A DNA stretch of 64,000 bases from Oerskovia flava (GTDB lineage: Bacteria > Actinomycetota > Actinomycetes > Actinomycetales > Cellulomonadaceae), in the NCBI RefSeq assembly GCF_026163685.1, contig NZ_JAOXSR010000001.1:62001-126000 (forward strand). The letters are read 5' to 3'. Below, piece by piece: positions 53,694-62,645 of the stretch. A program made the position numbers and the translations under genes. The first letter of the stretch is position 1. Every line of letters starts with the position of its first letter. The notes under the pieces were generated by a model. The model worked only from the letters and a program-made list of their open reading frames with translations, searched no databases and had not been told where the DNA came from.

Positions 53694-55673
53694 ATGAGTG
53701 CACGACGCATCACCCTCCCCCTGATCCTGCCCGTCGCCGCGGCCCTCGTCGTCGGCGCCGCGGGCCTGCCGGCCGCAGGGCACCAGCCCGCCTCGACCGC
53801 CGCCACGTCGGTCCCCGCCGCTCGCGACCTCGGCGCCGAGGTGCTCGGGGCCGACGACGGCTGGGCCTCGTACAACGGGGGCACGACGGGCGGAGTCACG
53901 GCGCGCGCCGAGCACACGGCGACCGTCAGCACCTGGGCCGAGCTGCGGGCCGCGCTCGGGGGTGCCACGGGCGCCCGCGGCGACACCACCCCGCGGATCG
54001 TCTACGTGGACGGCGAGATCAACGCGTTCGAGGACACCGACGGACAGCCGCTGACCTGCGAGGACGTCGCGAGCCAGGTCACGGTCGCGGACACCGGCGA
54101 ACCGTTCTCCATGGACGACTACATCGAGCACTACGACCCGTCGGGCACCTGGGGCTGGGTCGACCCTGCCGGGCCGCTCGAGGAGGCACGCGTCGCGGCG
54201 GCGGCGCTCCAGGCCCGCCAGACCCTCCAGCACGTCGGGTCGAACGTCACCCTCGTGGGCCTCGGCGACGACGCGCGGATCGTGGGCGGCAGCATACGCG
54301 TCCGCGACTCCCACAACGTCATCGTGCGCAACATCCACTTCTCCGACGCCTACGACTGCTTCCCCGCGTGGGACCCGGCGGACACGCAGACCGGCAACTG
54401 GAACTCCGCCTACGACAACCTCTCGGTGTGGACGTCCACCAACGTCTGGGTCGACCACAACACGTTCGACGACGGCGACAACCCGCCGTCGTCACTCCCG
54501 ACCGTGTTCGGACGCCCGTACGAGGTGCACGACGGCCTGCTCGACATCACCCACAGCTCGGACTACGTGACGTCGTCGTACAACCTGTTCGACGACCACG
54601 ACAAGACCCAGCTCATCGGTTCCTCGGACTCGCGCCTGGTCGACCGCGGCACCCTCAAGGTGACGGTCCACCACAACCACTGGCGAGACATCGGCCAGCG
54701 CGCACCGCGCGTGCGGTACGGCGACGTGCACGTCTACAACAACTACTACGAGCAGACGAGCGAGGGTGTCTTCGAGTACTTCTGGGGCGCGGGCATCGAG
54801 TCCAGCATCTACGCGGAGAACAACGCGTTCGACCTGGCCGACGGCGTCGACCCGGCGCGCGTGATCACCCGCTGGAACGGCACGCGCCTGTTCGAGACGG
54901 GCAGCACCGTCAACGGTGAGGAGATCGACCTCCTCGCCGCCTACAACGCCGCGGCACCCGCCGACCAGCAGCTCGCCGACGAGGCGCGCTGGACCCCCGG
55001 ACCGGTCCCGGTCCTCCACGACACCGCGGACGTGCCCGCCGTGGTGCGGGCGCAGGCCGGCGCGGGCCGCCTCGGCGCGTACGACGGCGGTGCGTGGTCG
55101 GCGCCTGCCCGCCCTGCCCTGTCGGTGACCCACGCGACGCCCGGGGTGACGGACGGCCGTTTCACCCTCACGGCGAACCTGTGGTGGGGCTCCAACGCGA
55201 CGGCCCTGCGGTTCCTCGCCGACGGCGAGGTCGTGCACACCGTCGCCCTCGCCGACGCGTCTCCGGCCGCGCAGCGCGCGTCGTTCGACGTCTCGGGCGT
55301 GCCCGACGGCGACCACCGGTACACCGTCGAGGCCGTCAACACGTTCGGCACGACGACGTCCCGCGAGCTCGTCGTCCGCGTCCGCGACGCGCTGCCCGCC
55401 CAGGCGGCGCTCGCGCACGACAACGGGGACCGTGACGGGCAGTACACGCTCACCACGAACCTGTGGTGGGGCACGAACGCGACCGGCTACCGCCTGCTCG
55501 AGGACGGCGTCGAGATCGACGCCCGGACGCTGACGGCGGCCACCCCGGCGGCGCAGCGGGTCACCACCTCGGTGACCGACCGCGCACCGGGGGTCTACGC
55601 GTACCAGGTCGAGCTGTCGAACGACGCCGGCACGACCACCACCCGCACCGTCACGGTGCGCGTGGACGGGTGA
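53694..55673 (+). CDS. Secreted pectate lyase (PL1) with tandem C-terminal Ig-like modules
   Basis: 659-residue exported enzyme that cleaves polygalacturonate by beta-elimination. Signal peptide about 1-30 (LPLILPVAAALVVGAAGLPA). The parallel beta-helix PL1 domain (about 45-440) shows VWVDHNTFDDG (Ca2+-binding Asp) and QRAPRVRYG (catalytic Arg). Two homologous modules of about 90 residues follow (about 475-565 and 570-659), each with the phrase TLTxNLWWGxNAT, resembling chitinase A N-terminal-like Ig folds. AAGGAG lies 8 nt before the ATG. The LacI-type operators above imply pectin or sugar induction. Confidence 0.93.
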   Translation: MSARRITLPLILPVAAALVVGAAGLPAAGHQPASTAATSVPAARDLGAEVLGADDGWASYNGGTTGGVTARAEHTATVSTWAELRAALGGATGARGDTTPRIVYVDGEINAFEDTDGQPLTCEDVASQVTVADTGEPFSMDDYIEHYDPSGTWGWVDPAGPLEEARVAAAALQARQTLQHVGSNVTLVGLGDDARIVGGSIRVRDSHNVIVRNIHFSDAYDCFPAWDPADTQTGNWNSAYDNLSVWTSTNVWVDHNTFDDGDNPPSSLPTVFGRPYEVHDGLLDITHSSDYVTSSYNLFDDHDKTQLIGSSDSRLVDRGTLKVTVHHNHWRDIGQRAPRVRYGDVHVYNNYYEQTSEGVFEYFWGAGIESSIYAENNAFDLADGVDPARVITRWNGTRLFETGSTVNGEEIDLLAAYNAAAPADQQLADEARWTPGPVPVLHDTADVPAVVRAQAGAGRLGAYDGGAWSAPARPALSVTHATPGVTDGRFTLTANLWWGSNATALRFLADGEVVHTVALADASPAAQRASFDVSGVPDGDHRYTVEAVNTFGTTTSRELVVRVRDALPAQAALAHDNGDRDGQYTLTTNLWWGTNATGYRLLEDGVEIDARTLTAATPAAQRVTTSVTDRAPGVYAYQVELSNDAGTTTTRTVTVRVDG

Positions 55674-55700
55674 CGGCGGACCACGGCCCGGTCACCGGCG

Positions 55701-56477
55701 TCAGTCGAGGAGCGACCCGGTGAGCGGCTCGTCGCTCGCCGCGAGGCACAGGCCGGTGCGGTCGCCGTCGTCCCACGACGCCTCGCTCGGGGCCCACACC
55801 CACAGCGTGAGGGCGTCGGCGTCGGCGTCGGCGCCTTCGCCGAGGACCTCCGCGGTGCAGACGCGGGCCACGCGCGCATCCGCCGCGGCCTGCCCGGGCC
55901 AGACGGAGTCGGCCGCGAAGTCGGTGCGGGCGACGACCTGCGCGTGGTGCTCGTCGGCGCACGGCACGACGTCCACGTCCGCGACCTCGCCCGCCGGGGG
56001 GAGGTCGGCGAGACAGCTGCCGAGCACGAGCTGGCGGGCGTGGGCGCTCTGCGGCGCGGCGACGTCGCCCGCGAGCGGGGCGCGGTCCCCGGCAGCCTGC
56101 TGGGCGAGGACGAGGACCACGACCCAGGCGACCGTCACGAGCGCGCCGAGGACGATGCCGGTGAGCGCGAGCCCGCGGCCGCGGGTCCCGTCACGGCGGG
56201 TGCGCGAGAGCGCCGCGGCGCCCAGCCCGGTCCCGACCGGGCCGAGCAGCAGCGCGGTGGGCACGCTCGCGACGGCGAGCGGCTCCGTGCGGGGCGCAGG
56301 AGGCTGCCACCCCGCGGCGTAGTACGTCTCCGGGGAGTAGCCGGGGACCTGCGGGCCACCGGCGGGCTCGGTCGGCTGCGCCACCGGCCGTCCCGCCGGT
56401 CGCTGGTCGGGCGCTGGGGTGGGCTGCCCGGACGGGCCGGCAGGCCCGCCCGGTGTCGCGAAGAGGTCGTCGCTCAC
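55701..56477 (-). CDS. DUF4190 and septum-formation-domain membrane protein
   Basis: 258-residue protein. Residues 1-60 are Pro/Gly-rich, then a DUF4190 pair of membrane helices (about 68-125, with SRTRRDGTRGRGLALTGIVLGAL), then an extracytoplasmic septum-formation-like domain (about 150-250) holding paired cysteines (GSCLADLP, VVPCADEHHAQV, RVCTAEVLG, GLCLAASD). The four cysteines probably form disulfides. It starts 1 nt after the upstream DUF4190 gene stop, so the two are one operon. Function unknown. Confidence 0.84.
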   Translation of the reverse strand: MSDDLFATPGGPAGPSGQPTPAPDQRPAGRPVAQPTEPAGGPQVPGYSPETYYAAGWQPPAPRTEPLAVASVPTALLLGPVGTGLGAAALSRTRRDGTRGRGLALTGIVLGALVTVAWVVVLVLAQQAAGDRAPLAGDVAAPQSAHARQLVLGSCLADLPPAGEVADVDVVPCADEHHAQVVARTDFAADSVWPGQAAADARVARVCTAEVLGEGADADADALTLWVWAPSEASWDDGDRTGLCLAASDEPLTGSLLD

Positions 56478-56478
56478 G

Positions 56479-57153
56479 TCACCACCCGCTGACGGACATC
56501 CCGATGATCCACAGCGCGAAGATCGCGCTGAAGAAGGCCCCGACGACGATGCCGGTGATCGCCATGCCCTTGCCGCGAGTCCCGTCCCGGCGGATCTGGC
56601 CGAGGGCCACGATGCCGAGCACGAGCCCCACGAGGCCGCTGAAGCCGATGCACAGGAACCCGGCCAGCGACGTCACCATCGCGGCGATCGCCATGCCGTT
56701 CGTCCGGGGCAGGCTCGAGTAGGAGGCCATCCCGTACCCGGGGGGCATGCCCTGCGGCGCCCCGTAGCCCTGCCCGTACGGTGGCTGCCCGTAGGGCGGC
56801 TGCCCGTAGTCGGGCTGGCCGGGTCCCTGCCCGTAGCCCGACGCGGCCGGCTGGCCGTACGGCGGTGCCGCAGACCCGTACGGCGCAGGTCCCGACCCGT
56901 ACGGTGCAGGTCCCGACCCGTACGGCGCGGCGCCGGGGTCGGCCGGACCGTAGGGGGCGGGGGTGCCGTAGACCGGGTCCGGCGCGGCCGGCCCGCCGTC
57001 GGCGTCGGGGTCGGGCGGGCTGTACGGGCTGAGCGGCTCCGGTCGCGTCGGTCCTCCGGGGGCTGCGTAGGGGTTGGGCTGTTGCGGGCCCGGGTCGGTC
57101 CCCTGCCCGTCGGGGTCGCCCGCTCCGTAGGGAGGGGTCGGCGGCGTCGTCAT
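56479..57153 (-). CDS. DUF4190 membrane protein with repeat-rich N-terminus
   Basis: 224-residue protein. Residues 1-140 are low-complexity Pro/Gly/Tyr, with PYGSGPA and YGQPP repeats. Residues about 150-224 are DUF4190, with two helices and GQIRRDGTRGKGMAITGIVVGA between them. It shares this domain with its operon partner downstream. Similar proteins are frequent in actinobacteria and may interact with septal or secretion machinery through the tail; that is speculation. Confidence 0.85.
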   Translation of the reverse strand: MTTPPTPPYGAGDPDGQGTDPGPQQPNPYAAPGGPTRPEPLSPYSPPDPDADGGPAAPDPVYGTPAPYGPADPGAAPYGSGPAPYGSGPAPYGSAAPPYGQPAASGYGQGPGQPDYGQPPYGQPPYGQGYGAPQGMPPGYGMASYSSLPRTNGMAIAAMVTSLAGFLCIGFSGLVGLVLGIVALGQIRRDGTRGKGMAITGIVVGAFFSAIFALWIIGMSVSGW

Positions 57154-57196
57154 GGAAGTACCGTATCGGTCGGACCTCCGCCCCGGTCCGTGGTCC

Positions 57197-57985
57197 TCAG
57201 GTGAGGTCGACGACGACGGGCACGTGGTCGGACGCGCCCTTGCCCTTGCGCTCGTCGCGGTCGACGAGCCCGCCGGTCACGCGCGCCCTGGCCGCGGGGG
57301 ACAGGTAGGCGTAGTCGATGCGCATGCCCTGGTTCCGCGGGAACCGCAGCCGCTGGTAGTCCCAGTAGGTGTAGGTGTGCTCGGCGGGCCACAGCTCGCG
57401 GGTCACCTCGGTGTAGCCAGCGGCGGCGAACTCCGCGAACGCGTCGCGCTCGGCCGGCGAGACGTGCGTGTTCCCGGCGAAGGCCGCCGGGTCCCACACG
57501 TCCGTGTCGAGCGGGGCCACGTTCCAGTCACCCACGAGCGCGACCTGCGCCGTCGGGTCCTGCTCCAGCCAGCCGCGCGCCTGGTCCGCCAGGGCGTCCA
57601 GCCAGGCGAGCTTGTACACGTAGTGCGGGTCCTCCAGGGTGCGGCCGTGCGGGACGTACAGGCTCCACACGCGCACCCCGGCGCACGTCGCACCGATCGC
57701 GCGCGCCTCGACCGCCTCCGGGTCGCCGAACCCGGGCTGGGTCGCGAACGAGGTCTCGACGTCGTCCAGCCCCACCCGCGAGACGATCGCGACGCCGTTC
57801 CACTGGCTCCGCCCGACGTGCGCCACCTCGTAGCCGGCGGCCTCGAAGGCGGCCGTCGGGAACTGCTCGTCCTTGCACTTGGTCTCCTGGAGCGCGAGGA
57901 CGTCCGTCCCGGAGCGGTCGAGGAAGTCGATCGCCCGGTCGACACGGGCGCGGATCGAGTTGATGTTCCAGGTGGCCAGGCGCAT
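57197..57985 (-). CDS. xthA: Exodeoxyribonuclease III
   Basis: 262-residue AP endonuclease/3'-5' exonuclease of base-excision repair. ATWNINSIRAR (N-terminus), LQETKCKDEQFP (metal Glu), YVPHGR, GDWNVAP and the C-terminal SDHVPVVVDL (catalytic His) are all present. ATG 57985 is 6 nt after TACCCT (leaderless). Divergent from an alpha/beta hydrolase gene. Confidence 0.97.
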   Translation of the reverse strand: MRLATWNINSIRARVDRAIDFLDRSGTDVLALQETKCKDEQFPTAAFEAAGYEVAHVGRSQWNGVAIVSRVGLDDVETSFATQPGFGDPEAVEARAIGATCAGVRVWSLYVPHGRTLEDPHYVYKLAWLDALADQARGWLEQDPTAQVALVGDWNVAPLDTDVWDPAAFAGNTHVSPAERDAFAEFAAAGYTEVTRELWPAEHTYTYWDYQRLRFPRNQGMRIDYAYLSPAARARVTGGLVDRDERKGKGASDHVPVVVDLT

Positions 57986-58066
57986 CCGGCCAGGGTAGCC
58001 ACCGCGGGGGACACGGGCCGCCACCGCGAGAACCGGCCGGGCCGGTCTGCCTACACTCGACGGGTC

Positions 58067-58747
58067 ATGAGCCCGTCCTCCCGCCGCGCGCCGCGGCTGC
58101 GCCCCCGCCCGCGGTCGAGCCCTCGCCTGCACGTCGTCTTCGTCCCCGGCCTGGGTGACCGCTGGCGCCCGCTCGTCTGGCTGCAGCGCCAGGCGCTGCG
58201 CGGCTGGCGCGCGCACGGCGTCTGCACGACCCTGTTCCCGGTGGGCTGGTCCTCCGAGGCGCGGCTCGACGACCGGCTCGAGGCCCTCGACGCCCTCATC
58301 GACACGATCGAGGCGCGCGGCGAGCAGGTCGTGCTCGTGGGCGCGTCCGCCGGGGCCGGCGCGGTCCTCGCCGCGTACGCCCGCCGCCCCGAGGTGCGCG
58401 CCGTGACGATCGTCGCCGCGAAGTACCACGATCCCGCTGCGATCCCAGGGCCGGTGCTGGAGCACAACGACCTCTTCGACGAGTCCCTGCGCACCGTGCC
58501 GACCCTCCTGGAACGCCTCGGCCCGGCCGAGCGCGCCCGCATCCTCGCCCTGCGCTCGGCCAAGGACGGCGTGGTCCCCGACGAGGACACCCTCCTCGCG
58601 GGCGCCGTCAACGAGACGATGCGGATCGTCGGGCACGTCACCGCGATCGGGTACGCCCTGCTGTTCCGGTCGCGCCGCATCGTGCGGTTCGCGCGCGAGG
58701 CCCCCGGCCCGGAGGGTCCTGCCCGGTCAGGGGTCGCCCGCACGTAG
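58067..58747 (+). CDS. Alpha/beta hydrolase fold protein
   Basis: 226-residue protein with VVFVPGLGDRWRPLVWLQRQ near the N-terminus, a nucleophile elbow VGASAGAGAVLA (Ser in GASAG), and a later ILALRSAKDGVVPDEDT segment fitting the acid position. A clear catalytic histidine is GHVTAIG near the C-terminus. TACACT ends 9 nt before the ATG, so the leader is at most a few nucleotides. Its TAG stop is part of the -10 of the next gene. Substrate unknown. Confidence 0.82.
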   Translation: MSPSSRRAPRLRPRPRSSPRLHVVFVPGLGDRWRPLVWLQRQALRGWRAHGVCTTLFPVGWSSEARLDDRLEALDALIDTIEARGEQVVLVGASAGAGAVLAAYARRPEVRAVTIVAAKYHDPAAIPGPVLEHNDLFDESLRTVPTLLERLGPAERARILALRSAKDGVVPDEDTLLAGAVNETMRIVGHVTAIGYALLFRSRRIVRFAREAPGPEGPARSGVART

Positions 58748-58756
58748 GCTGTGGCC

Positions 58757-59506
58757 ATGGCGACTGCACTGATCACCGGCGCGAGCGCCGGCCTCGGCCT
58801 GGAGTTCGCGTGGCAGCTGGCGACGGCTCGTCACGACCTCGTCCTCGTCGCTCGCGACGCCGAGCGTCTCGAACGTCTCGCCCGGCAGATCCACGCCGCC
58901 GCGGGCGTCCGCGTCGAGGTCCTGCCGGCAGACCTCACGCTGCCCGACGACGTCGCCCGGGTCGCCGAACGGCTCGCCACCACCGAGCGTCCCGTGGGCC
59001 TGCTCGTCAACAACGCCGGGTACACCACGCACCAGCGCTTCGTCGGTGGCGACATCGACGCCGAGGTCGGCGCGCTCGACGTCATGGTCCGGGCCGTGAT
59101 GGTGCTCTCGCACGCCGCTGCCGGGCAGATGGCCGCGCGCGGGCGCGGTGCGATCCTCAACGTCGCGTCCGTCGCCGCACTGACCGCCGGCGGAACGTAC
59201 GCCGCCGCGAAGGCCTGGGTCCGGACCTTCACCGAGGCGCTCGCGGTCGAGCTCCGGGGCACCGGTGTCACGGCGACGGTTCTGTGCCCCGGGTTCACGC
59301 ACACCGAGTTCCACGAGCGCGCCGGCATCGACAAGGACCGGCTGCCCGCGGTCGCGTGGCTCGACGCGGACGCGGTCGTGGCGACGGCGCTCGCCGACGT
59401 GCGTCGCGGCGTCGTCATCTCGACACCGTCCGTGCGCTACCGGGTCGCGTCCGGCGTGCTGCGCGCCATGCCGCGCTTCGCGGTGCGGGCGATCCGCCGG
59501 CGCTGA
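58757..59506 (+). CDS. SDR-family oxidoreductase
   Basis: 249-residue short-chain dehydrogenase. Cofactor motif GASAGLG (residues 8-14), NNAG, catalytic Ser in NVASVAAL, and YAAAK. C-terminal FTHTEFHE and RYRVASGVLRAMP are like the classical SDRs related to fatty-acid or steroid reductases. The ATG at 58757 is preferred over a GTG 6 nt upstream, because TAGGCT ends 6 nt before it. Its neighbours give no pathway. Confidence 0.88.
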   Translation: MATALITGASAGLGLEFAWQLATARHDLVLVARDAERLERLARQIHAAAGVRVEVLPADLTLPDDVARVAERLATTERPVGLLVNNAGYTTHQRFVGGDIDAEVGALDVMVRAVMVLSHAAAGQMAARGRGAILNVASVAALTAGGTYAAAKAWVRTFTEALAVELRGTGVTATVLCPGFTHTEFHERAGIDKDRLPAVAWLDADAVVATALADVRRGVVISTPSVRYRVASGVLRAMPRFAVRAIRRR

Positions 59507-59530
59507 CGCCGGACCCGCTAGCCTGGCCCC

Positions 59531-60130
59531 GTGACTTCTGACGTGACCGGCTCGGTGCCCTCGACGTTCTCCCCGACCCCGCGCGAACAGCTCCGTGACC
59601 TCATCGCCGAGCTCGCCGTCGTCCACGGGAAGGTGACGCTGTCCTCCGGCAAGGAAGCGGACTACTACGTGGACCTGCGCCGGGTGACGCTGCACCACCG
59701 GGCGGCGCCGCTGATCGGGCACGTCCTGCTGGACCACCTGGAGGAGGCGGGCCTCGGCACCGCCGACGTCGATGCCGTCGGTGGCCTGACGCTCGGCGCC
59801 GACCCCATCGCGACCGCCCTGCTGCACGCCGCGGCGTCGCGCGGCCTGGACCTCGACGCGTTCGTCGTGCGCAAGGCCGCGAAGGCGCACGGCATGCAGC
59901 GCCAGATCGAGGGCCCGGACATCGCCGGGCGGCGGGTGGTCGTCGTCGAGGACACGACGACGACCGGCGGCTCGCCCATCGCCGCGATCGAGGCGGCGCG
60001 GGCCGCCGGGGCGCAGGTCGTGGGCGTCGCGACGATCGTCGACCGCGACACGGGCGCCCGCGAGAAGATCGAGGCGCTCGGGGTGCCGTACCACTTCCTG
60101 TTCGGCCTGGCCGACCTCGGTCTCGCGTAG
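59531..60130 (+). CDS. pyrE: Orotate phosphoribosyltransferase
   Basis: 199-residue enzyme joining orotate to PRPP, giving OMP in pyrimidine synthesis. The PRPP loop VVVVEDTTTTGGSP (about residue 130-143), GKVTLSSGKEADYYVDLRR and the flexible KAHG loop are present. The GTG start is 6 nt after TAGCCT (leaderless), with a core nearly identical to that of dcd. It is apart from the other pyr genes, as is usual in actinobacteria. Confidence 0.97.
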   Translation: MTSDVTGSVPSTFSPTPREQLRDLIAELAVVHGKVTLSSGKEADYYVDLRRVTLHHRAAPLIGHVLLDHLEEAGLGTADVDAVGGLTLGADPIATALLHAAASRGLDLDAFVVRKAAKAHGMQRQIEGPDIAGRRVVVVEDTTTTGGSPIAAIEAARAAGAQVVGVATIVDRDTGAREKIEALGVPYHFLFGLADLGLA

Positions 60131-60139
60131 GGGCGGGCG

Positions 60140-60928
60140 ATGTTCCCCGACCCGGGAGTGGTCCCGGGAGTCGATGCCGGCATGGACAGCGGCTTCGGTG
60201 GTGTGTTCGCGCTCGGGATCGTCGCCGTGCTCGCGGTCGCCGTCGTCGGGTTCTTCCGTGCCCAACAGCGGAACGAGGCGACCCACCGGCTGCACGGCTG
60301 GGCGACCAGCCACGGCTGGCGCGTCGTCGGTGAGGACGAGTCCCTCGTGCGGCGGTGGCCCGGCCGGCCCTTCGGCAAGGGCGACCGCCGGCGCGCCACG
60401 GACGTGCTCCGGGGACAGGTCGAGGGGTACCCGGCCACGTCGTTCACCTACACATGGGTCACCCGAGGCTCGGGACACTCCGTCGGCACGGTCGGGGACC
60501 ACCACATGTCGAGCAGCGACACGACCGAGGAGGCGCACGTCGTGGCGATCGAGCTCCCGGCCGCGCTGCCCCACGTCGAGCTCACGCCCGAGGGGATGTG
60601 GACCGCGGTCGCGAAGGCCTTCGGCGGGGAGGACCTCGAGGTCGGCTCGCCGGCCTTCGACGCCGCCTGGCGGGTACGGACGAGCGACGTGACCGCGGCC
60701 CGCGCGCTCCTCGTCCCGCCGCTCGTCGACCGGTTGTCCGAGCCGGAGTTCGCCCGTCGCAGCTATGTCCTCGATGGCCGCACCGCGTACACGTGGACCA
60801 AGGGCCGGACCGACCCGGGCGACATCCTGCCCGCGGCGCGGCGGCTGGCGACCATCGCCGACCTCACGCTCGGCCCGTCCGGGCCCGTCGACGACGAGAG
60901 GCCGGACTGGGGGACCCCCGACCACTGA
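60140..60928 (+). CDS. Conserved hypothetical membrane-anchored protein
   Basis: 262 residues, not recognised. One N-terminal hydrophobic helix (about 22-40, GVFALGIVAVLAVAVVGFF), then a soluble domain with a conserved-looking RLHGWATSHGWRVVGEDESL start, a beta-rich middle (FTYTWVTRG) and HVVAIELPAALPHVELTPEGMW. Resembles DUF3137-like or similar membrane-tethered proteins only faintly. It starts 9 nt after pyrE and is probably co-transcribed. Downstream is decayed DNA. Confidence 0.75.
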   Translation: MFPDPGVVPGVDAGMDSGFGGVFALGIVAVLAVAVVGFFRAQQRNEATHRLHGWATSHGWRVVGEDESLVRRWPGRPFGKGDRRRATDVLRGQVEGYPATSFTYTWVTRGSGHSVGTVGDHHMSSSDTTEEAHVVAIELPAALPHVELTPEGMWTAVAKAFGGEDLEVGSPAFDAAWRVRTSDVTAARALLVPPLVDRLSEPEFARRSYVLDGRTAYTWTKGRTDPGDILPAARRLATIADLTLGPSGPVDDERPDWGTPDH

Positions 60929-60945
60929 GGGTCGGGCCCGTCCAC

Positions 60946-61238
60946 ACGGGCCGGTACCGGCTCTCCGGGCGCCCGGCCGAGTTCGGAGAGGCCCTCCGGG
61001 AGGTCGGGCGCCCTGCCGTGTCCGGGGTGCAGGGTCCGGTCGACGGACTCCTGGTCGAGCGCCGTGGTCGCGCCCTGCGCCTGCAGCTCGGCACGGAGCC
61101 GCAGCTCGGGCGCACCCCCCCGTGGCCGGCGCGTTCGATGACGGCGACCGCGTCGTCGGTCCGCCCCAGCTCGAGCAGGCCGGAGACGGCGGGCAGCGTG
61201 TCGGCGAACTCGTGGGACCGGGCACGCAGGGCGTCGGT
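60946..61238 (-). pseudogene. Remnant of a CitA/DcuS-type sensor histidine kinase
   Basis: The minus strand at 61116-61235 encodes DALRARSHEFADTLPAVSG then LLELGRTDDAVAVIERAG, the dimerisation/phosphotransfer helix of CitA/DcuS-like kinases with its histidine. At a run of seven C (61115-61121) the frame shifts, and a GC3-biased frame continues left as APELRLRAELQAQG. Both the N-terminal sensor and the ATPase domain are missing. It abuts a UspA fragment on the other strand at about 61238. Confidence 0.6.
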
Positions 61239-61239
61239 C

Positions 61240-61371
61240 GTGCTCGAGGTGGTTGCCGAGACGGAGGCGGAGCTCGTCGTGGTGGGGCTGCGGCGTCGGA
61301 CACCGGTGGGCGAGCTCGTCCGAGGGTCCACGGCGCAGCAGATCCTGCTCGGCGCCGACCGCCTTGACCGG
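61240..61371 (+). pseudogene. C-terminal remnant of a universal stress protein
   Basis: About 40 codons read VLEVVAETEAELVVVGLRRR then TPVGELVRGSTAQQILLGAD, the last third of a UspA domain with its GxxxxGSxAQ nucleotide-binding loop. There is no start codon region or N-terminal half. The junction with the kinase remnant suggests a deletion with end points inside both genes. This UspA type often closes tctCBA operons. Confidence 0.62.
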
Positions 61372-61375
61372 CCGG

Positions 61376-62152
61376 TCAGACCAGGTCGACGAGGTCGGCC
61401 ACGGAGTCCACGACCTTGCTCGGCCGGAACGGGTACCTGTCCACGTCCCGCATCGTGGTCGACCCCGTCATGACGAGGTACGTGTGCAGCCCGGCCTCGA
61501 TGCCCGCGACGATGTCGGTGTCCATCCGGTCGCCGACCATCGCCGTGGTCTCGGAGTGGGCGTCGATCCGGTTGAGCGCCGAACGGAACATCATGGGGTT
61601 CGGCTTGCCCACGAAGTACGGCTCGCGCCCGGTGGCCGCGGTGATCATCGCGGCCACCGCGCCCGTCGCGGGGAGCGGCCCCTCCTGGGAGGGCCCGGTC
61701 GTGTCGGGGTTCGTGCAGATGAACCGCGAACCGCCGAGGATGAGCCGCACGGCCTTGGTGATCGCCTCGAACGAGTAGGTGCGGGTCTCACCCAGCACGA
61801 CGTAGTCGGGGTCGGACTCCGTGAGCGTGTAGCCCGCCTCGTACAGCGCCGTCGTCAGCCCGGCCTCACCGATCGCGTACGCGCTGCCGTGCGGCACCTG
61901 GTCGTGCAGGAACTGTGCGGTCGCGAGCGCCGACGTCCAGATGGACTCCTCCGGCACGTCGATGCCCGACGTCGCGAGGCGCGCCCGCAGGTCCCGCGCC
62001 GTGAAGATCGAGTTGTTCGTGAGGATGAGGAACGGCCGTCCCCGCTCCTGCAGCGCGCGCAGGAACTCCGGCGCGCCAGGGATGGCGTGCCCTTCGTGGA
62101 CCAGCACACCGTCCATGTCGGTGAGCCAGCTCGTGATCGTGCGCTCGGCCAC
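61376..62152 (-). CDS. HAD-IIA family phosphatase (NagD-like)
   Basis: 258-residue HAD hydrolase. Motif I TDMDGVL (Asp12, Asp14), motif II in FLILTNNSIFT (Thr/Asn), a cap domain (about 75-180), motif III Lys in FVGKPNPMMFRSAL and motif IV MVGDRMDTDI. NagD-type enzymes remove phosphate from nucleotides and sugar phosphates or repair side products. It sits alone; the start ATG at 62152 has no strong Shine-Dalgarno visible. Confidence 0.93.
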   Translation of the reverse strand: MAERTITSWLTDMDGVLVHEGHAIPGAPEFLRALQERGRPFLILTNNSIFTARDLRARLATSGIDVPEESIWTSALATAQFLHDQVPHGSAYAIGEAGLTTALYEAGYTLTESDPDYVVLGETRTYSFEAITKAVRLILGGSRFICTNPDTTGPSQEGPLPATGAVAAMITAATGREPYFVGKPNPMMFRSALNRIDAHSETTAMVGDRMDTDIVAGIEAGLHTYLVMTGSTTMRDVDRYPFRPSKVVDSVADLVDLV

Positions 62153-62296
62153 AGTGCGACCTTTCGTCGTGGTGCTCTTGAGCGTCAGCCTAGTGCCCGG
62201 CGCTTCCGTGGGCGGGTGCCGTCCGCTCGGACAGCCTGATCGTGAGCGCTGCTCGTGAACCCGCGACTCCCCGCCATTGACGTAGACGTGAATGGA

Positions 62297-62599
62297 ATGG
62301 GTGAGCAGAAGGTCAACGGCCAGGGCGTGAGCGACGAGCAGATCCAGGCGTGGGCTGACGAGGCTGAGGCCGGCTATGACGTGTCGAGACTGCGCCGTCG
62401 TGGGCGCCCGAGCGCTGGTGAAGGGCCAGGGAGGGTGGTCCCTGTGCGGTTGGACGCGCGCACGCTAGCAGCGCTCAACGAGCGCGCGCAGGCAGAGGGG
62501 CTGATGAACCGGTCCGAAGCGATCCGGGCGGCAGTGCGTGCCTGGGCGCACGTTGCGTGCGGCTCGACGACTCGGCAGTACCTCGACCTGCTGACCTGA
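62297..62599 (+). CDS. Ribbon-helix-helix (CopG-like) protein, orphan antitoxin-like
   Basis: 100-residue protein. The first half reads GVSDEQIQAWADEAEAGYDV then LRRRGRP, a known N-terminal block of VapB-like actinobacterial antitoxins. The ribbon-helix-helix follows: RVVPVRLDARTLAALNERA and MNRSEAIRAAVRAW. ATG 62297 is preferred to an upstream GTG because the family begins at this point. No toxin gene follows; the next gene is DUF368. The local sequence is a little less GC-rich than its neighbours, consistent with a mobile cassette that has lost its toxin. Confidence 0.8.
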   Translation: MGEQKVNGQGVSDEQIQAWADEAEAGYDVSRLRRRGRPSAGEGPGRVVPVRLDARTLAALNERAQAEGLMNRSEAIRAAVRAWAHVACGSTTRQYLDLLT

Positions 62600-62645
62600 T
62601 GCCCCGATCTGCGGCGATCCGGTCGTGTCCGGCTACGCTTCCCGG

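Noticed and set aside
62600-62645. Toxin partner gene after the ribbon-helix-helix gene
   Set aside because: Only 46 bp remain before the DUF368 start; there is no room for one.
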